Origin: Micromonospora sp. HM5-17
Lineage (GTDB): Bacteria; Actinomycetota; Actinomycetes; Mycobacteriales; Micromonosporaceae
DNA length: 64,000 nt
Assembly: GCF_003762835.1 (NCBI RefSeq)
Contig: NZ_RJWA01000001.1
Coordinates: 992,001-1,056,000 of the forward strand
Direction: 5' to 3'
The position numbers and the translations under genes were made by a program. The notes under the pieces were generated by a model. It was given only the letters and a program-made list of their open reading frames with translations. It ran no database searches and was not told where the DNA came from. Shown one piece after another: positions 8,717 to 18,616 of the stretch; position 1 is the stretch's first letter, and the number at the start of each line of letters is the position of its first letter.

Positions 8717-9463
8717 ATGCGAAGACCCGTGGTTCTGACGACGGCGACGGCCGCCGCCGTCCTCGCCAGCGTGCTCGTGGCCGTCCCGGCCGCCCAGGCA
8801 CACGGCTACGTCTCGTCACCGCCCAGTCGGCAGGCACTCTGCGCGCAGCGGGTGGTCCCCGACTGCGGCCAGATCCAGTACGAGCCGCAGAGCGTCGAGG
8901 GGCCGAAGGGCCTGCGGAACTGCCACGCCAACAACGCGCGCTTCGCCGTGCTGAACGACGACAGCCGCAACTGGCCCGCCACCTCGGTGGGCAGCACGGT
9001 GAACTTCACCTGGGTGCTCACCGCCCGGCACGCCACCAGCACCTGGGAGTACTACATCGGCAACACCCGGCTCGCCGTCTTCGACGACGGCGGGCGGCAG
9101 CCCCCGGCCACCGTGTCGCACACCGTCTATCTGGGTGGCTTCACCGGCCGACAGAAGCTGCTCGCGATCTGGAACATCGCCGACACGGCGAACGCCTTCT
9201 ACGCCTGCGTCGACCTTCAGATCGGCGGCGGAGGCAACCCGAACCCGACCCCCACCCCGACCCGGACACCCACCCCCCCACCGGCCACCACGGCGCCCCC
9301 CACCACCCCGCCCCCGGCCGGCGGGACCTGGCGGGCCGGTACGACGTACCAGGTCGGCAGCCAGGTGACCTACGGCGGGCTGACGTACCGCTGCCGACAG
9401 GCCCACACCGCCCTCCCCGGCTGGGAGCCGCCGAACGTCCCGGCGCTCTGGGAACGGATCTGA
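8717..9463 (+). CDS. secreted AA10 lytic polysaccharide monooxygenase with CBM5/12-like module
   Basis: Copper enzyme that oxidatively cleaves crystalline chitin (or cellulose) outside the cell. The signal peptide ends at AAQA, exposing the histidine-brace residue in mature [11 protein letters not shown]. The AA10 core runs to about residue 175; a second His is in [13 protein letters not shown], and cysteines are spaced as for disulfides. A Pro/Thr linker (about 180-203) follows, then a roughly 45-residue carbohydrate-binding module with Trp/Tyr contacts ([20 protein letters not shown]). ATG 8717 is preferred over the adjacent GTG 8714 because GAGGAG is then six bases away. It is monocistronic, with a terminator directly after. 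Confidence 0.93.
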   Translation: MRRPVVLTTATAAAVLASVLVAVPAAQAHGYVSSPPSRQALCAQRVVPDCGQIQYEPQSVEGPKGLRNCHANNARFAVLNDDSRNWPATSVGSTVNFTWVLTARHATSTWEYYIGNTRLAVFDDGGRQPPATVSHTVYLGGFTGRQKLLAIWNIADTANAFYACVDLQIGGGGNPNPTPTPTRTPTPPPATTAPPTTPPPAGGTWRAGTTYQVGSQVTYGGLTYRCRQAHTALPGWEPPNVPALWERI

Positions 9464-9470
9464 ACCGCCT

Positions 9471-9510
9471 CCGGCGGTGCGGTCGGCAACGGCGCCGACC
9501 GTACCGCCGG
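9471..9510 (+). terminator. terminator after the LPMO gene
   Basis: A 17-bp stem with one G-U pair (9471-9487 with 9494-9510) and a six-base loop lies seven bases after the LPMO stop. There is no long T-run, as is usual in high-GC actinobacteria. Confidence 0.75.
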
Positions 9511-9600
9511 TTGCCCTACCGCCGGTCCCGTCGCCGGCCGGCACTCCGGCCGGCCGGGCGGTTGTGGTTGACTGGCAGAGGGACCGGGAGAGGAGGGTAC

Positions 9601-10203
9601 GTGGTGCGGCTACCGGCGGTACTCGGCGAGCCGATCCGGTTCGTGCTGAACTGGGGCCGCCGCTACTCGCTCTGGGTCTTCAACTTCGGGCTCGCCTGCT
9701 GCGCCATCGAGTTCATCGCCACCAGCATGGGCCGGCACGACTTCATCCGACTCGGGGTGATCCCGTTCGCGCACGGACCGCGCCAGGCCGACCTGATGGT
9801 GGTCTCCGGCACGGTCACCGACAAGATGGCCCCGGCGATCAAGCGGCTCTACGACCAGATGCCGGAGCCGAAGTACGTCATCTCGTTCGGCGCCTGCTCG
9901 AACTGCGGCGGACCCTACTGGGACTCGTACTCGGTGACCAAGGGGGTCGACCAGATCATCCCGGTCGATGTCTACGTCCCCGGCTGTCCGCCCCGGCCGG
10001 AGGCGCTGCTGCACGGCATCCTGCGACTCCAGGAGAAGATCGCCGGCGAGCAGTCCGGGATCGGCGGCGTCGCCCGACCCGACCCGCTGGCCTCGCCGGC
10101 CGAGACTCCCGCGCCGGCACCGGGCGACGTACCGGGGACGGCCAACCCCGGTCGCAGCGTCGCGTCACTGACCGCCCCACCGGTCGTCCGGCCCGCGCGG
10201 TAG
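9601..10203 (+). CDS. nuoB: NADH-quinone oxidoreductase subunit B (second-copy type)
   Basis: Peripheral-arm subunit that holds cluster N2 next to the quinone site in complex I. All four N2 ligands are visible: tandem Cys33-Cys34 ([10 protein letters not shown]), Cys99 ([10 protein letters not shown]) and Cys129 (VPGCPPRPE). The core ends near residue 150, followed by a 50-residue Pro/Ala-rich tail. The start is GTG 9601 or 9604; AGGAGGG at 9591-9597 fits both. It is separated from the rest of the nuo cluster by an oppositely oriented dehydrogenase gene, and no nuoA precedes it. Confidence 0.93.
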   Translation: MVRLPAVLGEPIRFVLNWGRRYSLWVFNFGLACCAIEFIATSMGRHDFIRLGVIPFAHGPRQADLMVVSGTVTDKMAPAIKRLYDQMPEPKYVISFGACSNCGGPYWDSYSVTKGVDQIIPVDVYVPGCPPRPEALLHGILRLQEKIAGEQSGIGGVARPDPLASPAETPAPAPGDVPGTANPGRSVASLTAPPVVRPAR

Positions 10204-10263
10204 CCGAGGCCGTTCGGCCGCCGCCCACTCCGGCCGGCCCGACGGGACGCCGGTGGTCCGGGC

Positions 10264-11310
10264 TCATGCCTGGAAGTCGATGACCACCTTGATGTCGTCG
10301 GGCTGCCGCTGGTACGCCTCCGCGTACGCCGACACCGGCACCCGGCGCGTGATCATCCTCCGGAGCCAGCCCTTGTCGGCGGCGGCCAGTGCCTCGGCGG
10401 CGAGTTCCCAGTGCCGCCGGTTGGCGTTGACGGTGCCGAAGACGACGTTGTTCTCCAGCACCAGCGAGCGGTTGAGCGCCCCCGCGTCGAAATCGATGGT
10501 CCGGCCGCCCGTGGAGACGCCGGTCAGGCAGACGATGCCGTTCGGCGCCGCCTTGCACATCGCGTCGAGGATCACCGGCGGGGCGCCGGTGCACTCCAGG
10601 ACGATGTCGAACTCACCCGGGAGTTCGGCGACGCTGCCGGTGTGGAAGCGGGCGCCGAGCGCCCGGACCAGGCCTGGCTTGGCGCCGCTCTCCGTGCGGT
10701 TCAACACGTGCACCTCGAACCCGCGCTGGCAGGCCAGCAGGGCGGCGAGCAGGCCGATCGGCCCGGCGCCGGTGACCAGCACCGTCTGCGGTTCCCAGGC
10801 GGCCCGGACACCGATCCGCTCGATGTGCTCCCACGCCTTGGCGAGAATGCTGGTCGGCTCCAGCAGCACCCCCAGCTCGGCGAGGCTCGGGTCGAGCCGT
10901 ACGGCGAACTTCGGCGGAACCCGCCAGCGGTCGCGGGCGAAGCCCGGCAGGCCCTTGATGCCGTGCTCGGTGTACCGGCCGTTTCGGCACATGTCCCACT
11001 CGCCGGCCGCACAGTTGCTACAGGGCACCGGGTCGGGGTGCCGGACGATGCCGGCGACCAGGTCACCCGGGGCCAGGGCACCGGTGGGGTCCTCGATCAC
11101 CCGACCGAGTGACTCGTGCCCGAGCACCAGGGCGGCCGAGCCGGGCGAGGGCTCGCCGTGGCCCCCCTCGATGACCTCGTGGTCGGTGCCGCAGACGCCG
11201 ACCGCGATCGCCTCCACCAGCACCGCGCCCTCGTCGGTACCCGGCTCGGGCAGGTCGTCGACCAGCCGTAGCGAATCGGGCTGGCCCGGGATCACGGTAA
11301 TCGCACGCAC
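10264..11310 (-). CDS. zinc-dependent dehydrogenase, glucose 1-dehydrogenase-like
   Basis: Medium-chain dehydrogenase/reductase of 348 residues. The catalytic-zinc motif is GVCGTDHEV with GHES following; the structural-zinc lobe has PCSNCAAGEWDMC (three cysteines; a fourth is not obvious). The Rossmann fold begins at VLVTGAGPIGLLAALLA. The pattern VLLEPTSILAKAWEHIE is typical of the glucose dehydrogenase branch, so a sugar substrate is likely but unproven. Start GTG 11310; TTG 11328 is an alternative. It sits between nuoB and nuoC on the opposite strand and interrupts the cluster. Confidence 0.85.
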   Translation of the reverse strand: MRAITVIPGQPDSLRLVDDLPEPGTDEGAVLVEAIAVGVCGTDHEVIEGGHGEPSPGSAALVLGHESLGRVIEDPTGALAPGDLVAGIVRHPDPVPCSNCAAGEWDMCRNGRYTEHGIKGLPGFARDRWRVPPKFAVRLDPSLAELGVLLEPTSILAKAWEHIERIGVRAAWEPQTVLVTGAGPIGLLAALLACQRGFEVHVLNRTESGAKPGLVRALGARFHTGSVAELPGEFDIVLECTGAPPVILDAMCKAAPNGIVCLTGVSTGGRTIDFDAGALNRSLVLENNVVFGTVNANRRHWELAAEALAAADKGWLRRMITRRVPVSAYAEAYQRQPDDIKVVIDFQA

Positions 11311-11426
11311 CTGGCCAATTCTTCCCAATGGACGCGTCCGGTATGCCCAAACCGGCCACGAACCCGGGCCCGGGGAGCGGCGTCTGCCAGGCGACGACGG
11401 CGCCGGATGGCCATAGGATCGCGGGC

Positions 11427-12203
11427 ATGACGCCGGAAGAGGTCGGGAACCGGTTGGGCGCGCTGCTCGCGGACGCCGAGATCACCGTCGGCCGCTCCGG
11501 CGGCGAGGCGTACGCCCGGGCGACCGTCGACGTGCCGCCGGCCCGGTGGCGGGCAGCACTCCAGGCCGCCCGGGACGACACCGAGTTGGCCTGCGACTTC
11601 TTCGACTGGCTCTCCGCCGTCGACGAGTTGGACGCCGGGTTCGACGTGGTGGCGCACCTCTGGTCGACCCGGCACCGGCACGGCGTCCTGCTCCGGACCC
11701 GGGTGCCGCGGGAGGCGCCCAGGGTGGCGTCGGTGGTGGACCTCTTCCCCGGGGCCGCCTGGCACGAGCGGGAGACCCACGAGATGTTCGGCATCGACTT
11801 CGCCGGTCACCCCAACCTCGCCCCGCTGCTGCTGCCGCCGGAGTTCGAGGGGCACCCGCTGCGCAAGGAATTCGTGCTCGCCGCCCGGGTCGCCAAGGCC
11901 TGGCCGGGGGCGAAGGAGCCCGGCGAGTCCGAGGCCGGGACCTCCCGCCGACAGGCGGCCCGGCCACCGGGCGTACCGGCTCCGGGGGAGTGGGGACCGG
12001 CGGCGGCCGTACCGGGGACGGAGAGTCCACCGGGGCGACCGGCCCGGCGCCGGCCCACGACCGGGACCCCGGGCTCGCCGTCCCGGCCGCCGGTGGCCGG
12101 TCGTCCCGGCTCCGGATCGGAGGCACCGACGCCCCCGGGCGGGGTGGCTCCGGGGCGGGCGACCTCCGACGGGACGTCGGGGGACGGTGGGGAGGAGGCG
12201 TGA
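11427..12203 (+). CDS. nuoC: NADH-quinone oxidoreductase subunit C-like
   Basis: A 258-residue product. The first 160 residues are the 30-kDa complex I subunit: WHERETHEMFGIDFAGHPNL and EGHPLRKEF are diagnostic. The remaining roughly 90 residues are a low-complexity Pro/Gly/Arg/Ser tail. NuoC docks NuoD in the Q-module, yet no nuoD follows here and no fused D domain exists. Start ATG 11427; TAGGAT at 11414-11419 is seven bases upstream and could drive a leaderless message from the spacer shared with the dehydrogenase gene. The stop overlaps the nuoH start (TGATG). Confidence 0.9.
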   Translation: MTPEEVGNRLGALLADAEITVGRSGGEAYARATVDVPPARWRAALQAARDDTELACDFFDWLSAVDELDAGFDVVAHLWSTRHRHGVLLRTRVPREAPRVASVVDLFPGAAWHERETHEMFGIDFAGHPNLAPLLLPPEFEGHPLRKEFVLAARVAKAWPGAKEPGESEAGTSRRQAARPPGVPAPGEWGPAAAVPGTESPPGRPARRRPTTGTPGSPSRPPVAGRPGSGSEAPTPPGGVAPGRATSDGTSGDGGEEA

Positions 12204-13168
12204 TGCCGGTCTGGCTGGAGCTGGTGGTCCGGGTCGTCGGGGTGGTCGCCGCGTTCCTGGTCCTGCCGCTGGTCGTCGGGCAGGCCGAGCACAAGGTGAT
12301 GGCGCACATGCAGGGCCGGCTCGGCCCGATGTACGCGGGCGGCTTCCACGGCTGGGCCCAGCTCATCGCCGACGGGGTCAAGTTCGTGCAGAAGGAGGAC
12401 GTCACCCCGCGCGAGGCGGACCGGGCGGTGTTCCGGCTCGCTCCGGTGGTGGCGCTGGTGCCGTACCTGCTGGCCCTGCTGGTCATCCCGCTCGGCCCGA
12501 ACGACCTGGTCGGGCAGCCCCTGGACATCGGGCTGTTCTTCGTACTCGCGGTGGTCGGGGTCGGGGTGGTCGCGGTGCTGATGTCAGCCTGGGCCTCGGC
12601 GAACAAGTACAGCCTGCTCGGCGGGCTCCGGGGCGCGGCCCAGCTGCTCGGCTACGAACTGCCGCTGGTCCTGGCCGCGGCGAGCGTGGCGATGGCCGCC
12701 GGCACGCTCAGCCTCCCCGGCATCGTCGAGGCGTGGCGGCCGTGGTGGCTGCTCTGGCAGGCGCCGGCGATGCTGGTCTTCTTCGTCGCCGGGCTGGCCG
12801 AGATCCGGCGACCACCGTTCGACATGCCGGTCGCCGACTCCGAACTAGTCTTCGGGTACATGACCGAGTACACCGGCCTGCGGTTCGCCTTCTTCCTCCT
12901 CGCCGAGTACGTCGGCATCGTGGTGATCGCCGCCCTCACCACCGTGCTCTTCCTCGGCGGCTGGCAGGGCCCGTTCGGCGACGCCTACCTCGGCTGGCTC
13001 TGGACCCTGATCAAGGTGTTCCTGGTCTCCTTCGTGATCATCTGGCTGCGGGTGAGCTATCCCCGGCTCCGTGAGGACCAGCTGCAGCGGCTCTGCTGGC
13101 TGGTGCTGGTGCCGGTGGCGCTCGGCCAGCTCGTCCTCACCGCCGGGGTCCGGCTCGCCATCGCGTGA
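12203..13168 (+). CDS. nuoH: NADH-quinone oxidoreductase subunit H
   Basis: Membrane subunit (321 residues, about eight helices) that forms the quinone-entry chamber and joins the peripheral and membrane arms. Signatures: [50 protein letters not shown] and [27 protein letters not shown] precedes the ATG, which overlaps the nuoC stop. Confidence 0.95.
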   Translation: MPVWLELVVRVVGVVAAFLVLPLVVGQAEHKVMAHMQGRLGPMYAGGFHGWAQLIADGVKFVQKEDVTPREADRAVFRLAPVVALVPYLLALLVIPLGPNDLVGQPLDIGLFFVLAVVGVGVVAVLMSAWASANKYSLLGGLRGAAQLLGYELPLVLAAASVAMAAGTLSLPGIVEAWRPWWLLWQAPAMLVFFVAGLAEIRRPPFDMPVADSELVFGYMTEYTGLRFAFFLLAEYVGIVVIAALTTVLFLGGWQGPFGDAYLGWLWTLIKVFLVSFVIIWLRVSYPRLREDQLQRLCWLVLVPVALGQLVLTAGVRLAIA

Positions 13169-13398
13169 GCTCCGACCCCGGGCTCCGTCGCCCCGGCGCC
13201 GCCGGCGGAGGCGGACCACACCCGCCCAAGGCGCGGTTTCCGCCGGCGGACGTGACCCACGCCGGCGCGGAGGACCCGCGGGCGGACGCCCGGGGCGGCG
13301 CCCCCCGGCGGGGTCGCACCACGGTCTCACGCGTCTCCGGGTCCGTCCGGACGGTCGGGTGGTCGCGCGGGACGCGCCGACACGGCAGGATATGGCGC

Positions 13399-14040
13399 AT
13401 GAGTGAGCGCACGGGCCTCCCCGGCGAAGGGCTGGCGAAGGGGCTGGCCGTCACCCTCAGGACGATGACCCGGCGCGCACACACCCAGCAGTACCCGGAT
13501 GTCGCCCCCGAGCTGCCGCCCCGCTCCCGGGGTGTGATCGCGCTGCTGGAGGAGAACTGCACGGTCTGCATGCTCTGCGCCCGGGAGTGCCCCGACTGGT
13601 GCATCTACATCGACTCCCACAAGGAGGAGGTGGCGATGCCCGGCGCGGCCCGGCCCCGCCAGCGCAACGTCCTGGACCGCTTCGACATCGACTTCTCGCT
13701 CTGCATGTACTGCGGCATCTGCGTCGAGGTCTGTCCCTTCGACGCGCTCTACTGGTCGCCCGAGTTCGAGTACGCCGAGTACGACATCAGGGACCTGCTC
13801 CACGACAAGACCCGCCTCGGCCAGTGGGTGGCCACGGTGCCACCCCCGCCCGCGCACGACCCCAACGGTGAACCGTCGAAGGAGGAGGCGACCGCCGCGA
13901 GGAAGGCCGCCGCCCCGGCCACGGCCGGGCAGCGCGGAGCCGGTCCGGAGGTACGGATACGCCGCCCCGCCCGCCGCCCACCGGCCGGCCCGGGGTCGGC
14001 CGGGAATCCGGAGGCGTCCGGCGGGAGGGAGTCGACGTGA
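13399..14040 (+). CDS. nuoI: NADH-quinone oxidoreductase subunit I (2x[4Fe-4S] ferredoxin type)
   Basis: Electron-transfer subunit with two 4Fe-4S motifs: [12 protein letters not shown] (Cys54/57/60/64) and [12 protein letters not shown] (Cys102/105/108/112), which correspond to clusters N6a and N6b feeding N2 in NuoB. A charged Ala/Arg/Pro tail of about 65 residues follows the core. ATG 13399 is chosen because CAGGAT lies upstream. The frame is also open from a GTG at 13165 that overlaps the nuoH stop, but the extra 78 residues are Gly/Arg/Pro-rich and not family-like. The stop overlaps nuoJ (GTGA). Confidence 0.92.
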   Translation: MSERTGLPGEGLAKGLAVTLRTMTRRAHTQQYPDVAPELPPRSRGVIALLEENCTVCMLCARECPDWCIYIDSHKEEVAMPGAARPRQRNVLDRFDIDFSLCMYCGICVEVCPFDALYWSPEFEYAEYDIRDLLHDKTRLGQWVATVPPPPAHDPNGEPSKEEATAARKAAAPATAGQRGAGPEVRIRRPARRPPAGPGSAGNPEASGGREST

Positions 14041-14540
14041 CCACCGCCGACGTGCTGATGCTCGCCCTGGGCGCGGTCGCGGTCGGGGCGGGTGCGCTGG
14101 TGGTGACCACCCGGCACCTGGTCCGGGCCGGCCTCTACCTGGTGGTCAGCCTCGGCGCGGTCGCCGGGATCTTCCTGGTCCTCACCGCCGAGCTCGTCGC
14201 CTGGGTACAGCTGCTGATCTACGTCGGCGCGGTGGTGGTCCTGCTGCTCTTCGCGGTGATGCTGACCCGGGCACCGATCGGGGCCGCCGACGACCTCGAC
14301 CGGCCGGGCTGGCCGGCCACACTGGTCGGCGGCGGTACCGGGCTGGGCCTGGCCGTACTGCTCGTCGACGCGTACCGGTGGTCCACTGTGGAACTGCCGG
14401 AGCCGGGGACGGCGGAACGGCTCGGCACCGAGATCTTCGGCTCCTGGGTGCTGCCGTTCGAGGTCCTCTCCGTCCTGCTCCTCTCCGCCCTGGTCGGGGC
14501 GATCGCGGTCAGCGTACGGATCCCCGGGCGGCGCCGGTGA
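14037..14540 (+). CDS. nuoJ: NADH-quinone oxidoreductase subunit J
   Basis: Membrane-arm subunit of 167 residues with five predicted helices. The pi-bulge-containing third helix region reads [20 protein letters not shown]. It starts at GTG 14037, four bases inside the end of nuoI, with GGGAGGGA upstream, and overlaps nuoK by four bases. Confidence 0.93.
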   Translation: MTTADVLMLALGAVAVGAGALVVTTRHLVRAGLYLVVSLGAVAGIFLVLTAELVAWVQLLIYVGAVVVLLLFAVMLTRAPIGAADDLDRPGWPATLVGGGTGLGLAVLLVDAYRWSTVELPEPGTAERLGTEIFGSWVLPFEVLSVLLLSALVGAIAVSVRIPGRRR

Positions 14541-14998
14541 GACCCGTCATCCCGTACGTCGTCGCCGCGCTCCTCTTCGGGCTCGGCGTCTACGGCGTCC
14601 TGCGCCGGCGCAACGCCGTCCTGGTGCTGATGTCGGTGGAGCTGATGCTCAACGCGGTGAACCTGCTGCTGGTCACCGCCAACGCCGCCCCGCTGGCCAC
14701 GGCCCTCGGTCGACCCGCCCCGGCCCCGGTCGCCCCGGAACCGTCTTCGGCCGCCGAGACCGCCGCCGCCCTGCCGTACACCGGGCAGGCGTTCACCCTC
14801 TTCGTCATCGTGATCGCCGCCGCCGAGGTGGGGGTGGGGCTGGCCATCGTGCTCCAGCTCTACCGGCTACGCGGCACGATCGCGGTCGACGACGTACGCC
14901 TCGACACGCACACGCCGGACCGCGGACCGCAGGCGACCGTGGCGTCACCGGCCTCGCCCGCCGCTCCGGGACCGGCGACGCGGGGAGCCGAGACATGA
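14537..14998 (+). CDS. nuoK: NADH-quinone oxidoreductase subunit K, enlarged
   Basis: Small three-helix proton-channel subunit. Helix 2 contains the conserved glutamate in [15 protein letters not shown], and helix 3 has another in [20 protein letters not shown]. Most NuoK proteins are about 100 residues; this one is 153, because roughly 35 Pro/Ala-rich residues separate helices 2 and 3 and about 40 residues are added at the C-terminus. GTG 14537 overlaps the nuoJ stop, and the TGA overlaps the nuoL ATG. Confidence 0.92.
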   Translation: MRPVIPYVVAALLFGLGVYGVLRRRNAVLVLMSVELMLNAVNLLLVTANAAPLATALGRPAPAPVAPEPSSAAETAAALPYTGQAFTLFVIVIAAAEVGVGLAIVLQLYRLRGTIAVDDVRLDTHTPDRGPQATVASPASPAAPGPATRGAET

Positions 14999-16980
14999 CC
15001 GGGCCGGTGACGCTGGGCGTGCTGCTGCCGGCCGTACCGTTCGGGCTGGCCCTGCTCGGGCTGCTGCTGCCGCAGCGGTCCCGGACCGGCGCGGCGGCCC
15101 TCGGCATCGCCGGCGCGGCGGTCTCGCTCGCGGTCGCGGTCGCGCTGGTGATCGCCCTGGACGGCCGGGCCGCCGAGGCCGCCGCCGAGTGGGTCGACGT
15201 CGGCGGCCTCGCGGTCGCCCTCGCCGTCCGGCTGGACCCGGCCGCCGCCCTGGTCGCGGTCGCCGTCGCCGCCGTGGCACTGGCCGTGCAGGTCTACTCG
15301 GTCGGCTATCTGCGCGACGATGACCGGTACGCCCCGTACGCCGCGCAGGTCAGTCTCTTCACCGCGGCGATGCTGCTGGTGGTGGTCTCCGGCGACCTGA
15401 TCCTGTTGCTGGTCGGCTGGGAGGTGATGGGCATCTGCTCGTACCTCCTGATCGGTCACGACCGGCGGTTGCCGGAGGCACCGGCCGCGGCGGTGAAGGC
15501 GTTCCTGGTGACCCGGGTCGGCGACGTCGGCTTCCTGCTCGGCATCGTGGTGCTCGGGGTGGCCGCCGGCAGCTTCCGGATCGCCGACGTGCTCGCCCAC
15601 GACTTCTCCGCCGGGCAGCTCACCGCCGCCTGCCTGCTGCTGCTCGCCGGGGTGGCCGGCAAGAGTGCCCAGTTCCCGCTGCACACCTGGCTGCCCGACG
15701 CGATGGCCGGCCCGACCCCGATCTCCGCGCTGATCCACGCGGCGACGATGGTCGCGGCCGGGATCTACGCCGTGACCCGGCTCTTCCCGCTCTTCACACG
15801 GGCACCGGCCGCACTGGCGGTGCTCGGCGTGATGGGCGCGGTCACCCTGCTGCTCGGCGCGCTCGCCGCGACCGCCCAGGACGACATCAAGCGGGTGCTC
15901 GCCTGGTCGACGGTCTCGCAACTCGGCTACATGGCCGGCGCCCTCGCCGTCGGCTCGCCCCCGGCCGCGCTGTTCCACCTGCTCAGCCACGCCGCCTTCA
16001 AGGCGCTGCTCTTCCTCTCCGCCGGAGCGGTGATCCACGCCGTCGGCAGCAACCTGATCTCCGCGATGGGCGGACTGCGCCGTCCGATGCCGGTCACCTT
16101 CTGGTGTACGGCGCTCGGCCTCGCCGCGCTCTCCGGGGCGCCGCCGCTGTCCGGGTTCTGGAGCAAGGACGGCATCCTCGTCGCCGCCGAGCGGGTCGCC
16201 CGGCACCACGCCGGCCCGACCGCCGCCTGGGTCGGCTGGCTGGTCTGGATCGCCGGCCTGGTCGGGGTGGCGTTGACCGCCTGGTACGCCACCCGGCTGC
16301 TGCTGCGGACGTTCCTCGGCCCGTCCCGGGCGACCCCCCACCCGATCGACGGCGCGCCGACCGACACGCCCGAGGCCGCGGCGCTGGACGCCCCGACCCC
16401 CGGGGCGGACCGGACCCTCGGCACCGCGCCGATCGACGCGCCGGCCAGCGCGCCCGCACCGACTACCGCCGGGTCCCCGCACGATCCGCCCCCGACGATG
16501 CGCTGGCCGATGCTTCTGCTCGCCGTACCGACCGTGGCGCTCGGCCTGCTCGTCCTCGTCGCACCGTTCCGGTCCGCGCTCGACCTGGCCGAGGTGCACC
16601 CGGACGGCTTCGTGATCATCCCGGTGGCCCTGCTGCTCCTCGGCGCCGGTCTCGCCTGGTGGCGGTGGCGGGCCGATCCCGCCACCGATCCGGCGACCGC
16701 GCTGGGTCCGCTCCGCCCGGCCCTCGCCCGCGCCCTCTGGCTCGACGAGGTGCAGCACACCCTCGTGGTACGGCCGGTTCGGGCGCTCGGCCGGTTCGCC
16801 CGGCGTGCCGACGAGACGGTGGTGGACGGGGCGGTCGAGGGGACCGGCCGGGGTGCCAGTGGGCTCGGCCGCGGACTGGAGCTGCTGCATCGGGCCGGGG
16901 TACCCCGAGCCGCGGCCGCGGTGCTGGCCGGCGCGCTGCTGCTCGGCGCCGCCGCGCTCGCCTGGGGCGGTGCGACGTGA
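14995..16980 (+). CDS. nuoL: NADH-quinone oxidoreductase subunit L
   Basis: Distal antiporter-like proton-pumping subunit (661 residues). Signatures: [49 protein letters not shown] and [18 protein letters not shown] loop of about 55 Ala/Pro/Thr-rich residues (roughly 440-500) precedes the last helices, and the lateral-helix region is followed by an amphipathic C-terminus. It is coupled by ATGA overlaps on both sides. Confidence 0.95.
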   Translation: MTGPVTLGVLLPAVPFGLALLGLLLPQRSRTGAAALGIAGAAVSLAVAVALVIALDGRAAEAAAEWVDVGGLAVALAVRLDPAAALVAVAVAAVALAVQVYSVGYLRDDDRYAPYAAQVSLFTAAMLLVVVSGDLILLLVGWEVMGICSYLLIGHDRRLPEAPAAAVKAFLVTRVGDVGFLLGIVVLGVAAGSFRIADVLAHDFSAGQLTAACLLLLAGVAGKSAQFPLHTWLPDAMAGPTPISALIHAATMVAAGIYAVTRLFPLFTRAPAALAVLGVMGAVTLLLGALAATAQDDIKRVLAWSTVSQLGYMAGALAVGSPPAALFHLLSHAAFKALLFLSAGAVIHAVGSNLISAMGGLRRPMPVTFWCTALGLAALSGAPPLSGFWSKDGILVAAERVARHHAGPTAAWVGWLVWIAGLVGVALTAWYATRLLLRTFLGPSRATPHPIDGAPTDTPEAAALDAPTPGADRTLGTAPIDAPASAPAPTTAGSPHDPPPTMRWPMLLLAVPTVALGLLVLVAPFRSALDLAEVHPDGFVIIPVALLLLGAGLAWWRWRADPATDPATALGPLRPALARALWLDEVQHTLVVRPVRALGRFARRADETVVDGAVEGTGRGASGLGRGLELLHRAGVPRAAAAVLAGALLLGAAALAWGGAT

Positions 16981-18518
16981 CCGGCGGCGGAGACCTCACC
17001 CTCGGCGGGGTCGGGCTGGCCGCCACCGTCGGACTGCCCGCGCTCGGTGCGCTGGTGCTCGCCCTGTTCCCGGCCCGGCTCGACCGGGCGGCCCGGGTCA
17101 CCGGTACGGCGTTCGCCGCCGCCACCCTGGTGGTCGGCGCGCTGCTCGCCGTCGGCGGCTCCGGCGACTGGTTCTCCTACCTGCCATCCTCGGCCGGGGC
17201 CCCCGGGGTGCGCCCCTGGCACGATCTCGACCTGCCCTGGGTGCCCGGTCTCGACCTGCGGTTCCACCTCGGCGTCGACGGGGTCTCGTACCCGCTCGTC
17301 GTGCTGACCGCGCTGCTGACCCTGCTCTGCTGCGGCTCCCTGCTCTGGCGGGTGCCGGCCCCCGGACGGGGCCGCACCCTCGTGGCGCTGCTGCTGGTCG
17401 TCGAGGTCGGCATCCTCGGCACCTTCCTCGCCCTCGACCTCGTCCTCTTCTTCCTCTTCTTCGAGGTCGTCCTGCTCCCGATGTACGCGGTCATCGCGGT
17501 CTGGGGGGACGCGGACCGGCGGCGGGCGGCCCGGAAGTTCGTTCTCTACACCCTCTTCGGCTCGGTGCTGCTGCTGGTCGGCGTCCTCACCGTCACCACC
17601 GCCGCCGGCACGGCCGACCTGGTGACACTGACCGGCGGCACCGGGCTGTCCCGGGGCACCCAGCTCGCCGCGTTCACCCTGCTGGCGATCGCGTTCGCGG
17701 TGAAGAGTCCACTCTGGCCGTTGCACACCTGGCTGCCGGACGCGCACACCCAGGCGCCGACGGTGGGCAGCGTCATCCTCGCCGGGGTGCTGCTGAAGAT
17801 GGGGACGTACGGGCTGATCCGGGTGGCGGTCGGCGTCGCTCCGGAGGGCGCCCGGTGGGCCGCCCCGGTGCTCGGGATCCTCGCCGTCGCGGCGATCGTC
17901 GTCGGCTCGCTGGTCTGCCTGGCGCAGAGCGAGCTGAAACGGCTGATCGCGTACTCCAGCGTCGGACACCTGGGGTTCGTGCTGCTCGGCATCGCCACGC
18001 TGACCGCCACCGGCTTCCAGGCGGCGCTGATCGGCAACATCGCGCACGGGGTGATCACGGGGCTGCTCTTCTTCCTGGTGGGGGCGATCAAGGACCGTAC
18101 GCACACCGGGGCGCTGGCCGAACTCGGTGGGCTGCGCGAGTCCACCCCCCGGCTGGCCGGCCTGCTCGGCTTCGCGGCGATCGCCTCGCTCGGCCTGCCC
18201 GGCCTCGCCGGCTTCTGGGGCGAGGCGTTCGCCGTCGCCGCGGCCTGGCAGCGGGGAGGGGCGCTCTGGACCACCCTGGCCGTGCTGGCGGCGCTCGGCG
18301 GGGCGCTCACCGCGGCGTACCTGCTCCGGCTGCTGCGCCGGGTCACCCACGGCCCGGCCGCCCCGGCGGTGCTGGCCCTCGCCCCGAACCTGGCCGGGGC
18401 GGAGGTGGCCGTCTGGGGACCACTGGTGCTGCTCGCCCTCGTGATCGGGCTCGCCCCGGCCCTGGTGCTCGGGGTCGCCGAGGCGCCGGTCGCGGCCCTG
18501 CTGGAGGCGATCCGATGA
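16977..18518 (+). CDS. nuoM: NADH-quinone oxidoreductase subunit M
   Basis: Antiporter-like membrane subunit of 513 residues. Signatures: [66 protein letters not shown] and HGVITGLLFFLVGAIKDRT. It begins at GTG 16977, four bases inside nuoL. Its TGA overlaps the ATG of a 33-codon ORF rather than nuoN itself. Confidence 0.95.
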   Translation: MTGGGDLTLGGVGLAATVGLPALGALVLALFPARLDRAARVTGTAFAAATLVVGALLAVGGSGDWFSYLPSSAGAPGVRPWHDLDLPWVPGLDLRFHLGVDGVSYPLVVLTALLTLLCCGSLLWRVPAPGRGRTLVALLLVVEVGILGTFLALDLVLFFLFFEVVLLPMYAVIAVWGDADRRRAARKFVLYTLFGSVLLLVGVLTVTTAAGTADLVTLTGGTGLSRGTQLAAFTLLAIAFAVKSPLWPLHTWLPDAHTQAPTVGSVILAGVLLKMGTYGLIRVAVGVAPEGARWAAPVLGILAVAAIVVGSLVCLAQSELKRLIAYSSVGHLGFVLLGIATLTATGFQAALIGNIAHGVITGLLFFLVGAIKDRTHTGALAELGGLRESTPRLAGLLGFAAIASLGLPGLAGFWGEAFAVAAAWQRGGALWTTLAVLAALGGALTAAYLLRLLRRVTHGPAAPAVLALAPNLAGAEVAVWGPLVLLALVIGLAPALVLGVAEAPVAALLEAIR

Positions 18519-18616
18519 TTCCCACCCGTCTCGATTCCGCGGATGTCGCCACGGTGGAGCCGGAGCACCGGGGCACGCGGGTGACCGGCGAGAGCGCGGG
18601 CGGGTGGTGGGCGTGA
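18515..18616 (+). CDS. 33-residue ORF coupling nuoM and nuoN
   Basis: ATG 18515 overlaps the nuoM stop (ATGA) and TGA 18614-18616 overlaps the GTG of nuoN (GTGA), repeating the 4-base overlap pattern of the operon. The peptide begins MIPTRLDSAD and ends GGWWA; it is hydrophilic with no membrane helix. It may be a real accessory peptide or only a translated linker that carries ribosomes into nuoN. No family is recognised. Confidence 0.45.
   Translation: MIPTRLDSADVATVEPEHRGTRVTGESAGGWWA

Noticed and set aside
9240-9320. Short tandem C-rich repeat in the LPMO gene
   Set aside because: This is the Pro/Thr linker coding region between catalytic and binding domains, not a separate repeat element.
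13165-13398. Longer N-terminus for nuoI from the GTG overlapping the nuoH stop
   Set aside because: The 78 extra residues are Gly/Arg/Pro-rich and unlike NuoI; ATG 13399 gives the family N-terminus. The overlap keeps a small doubt.
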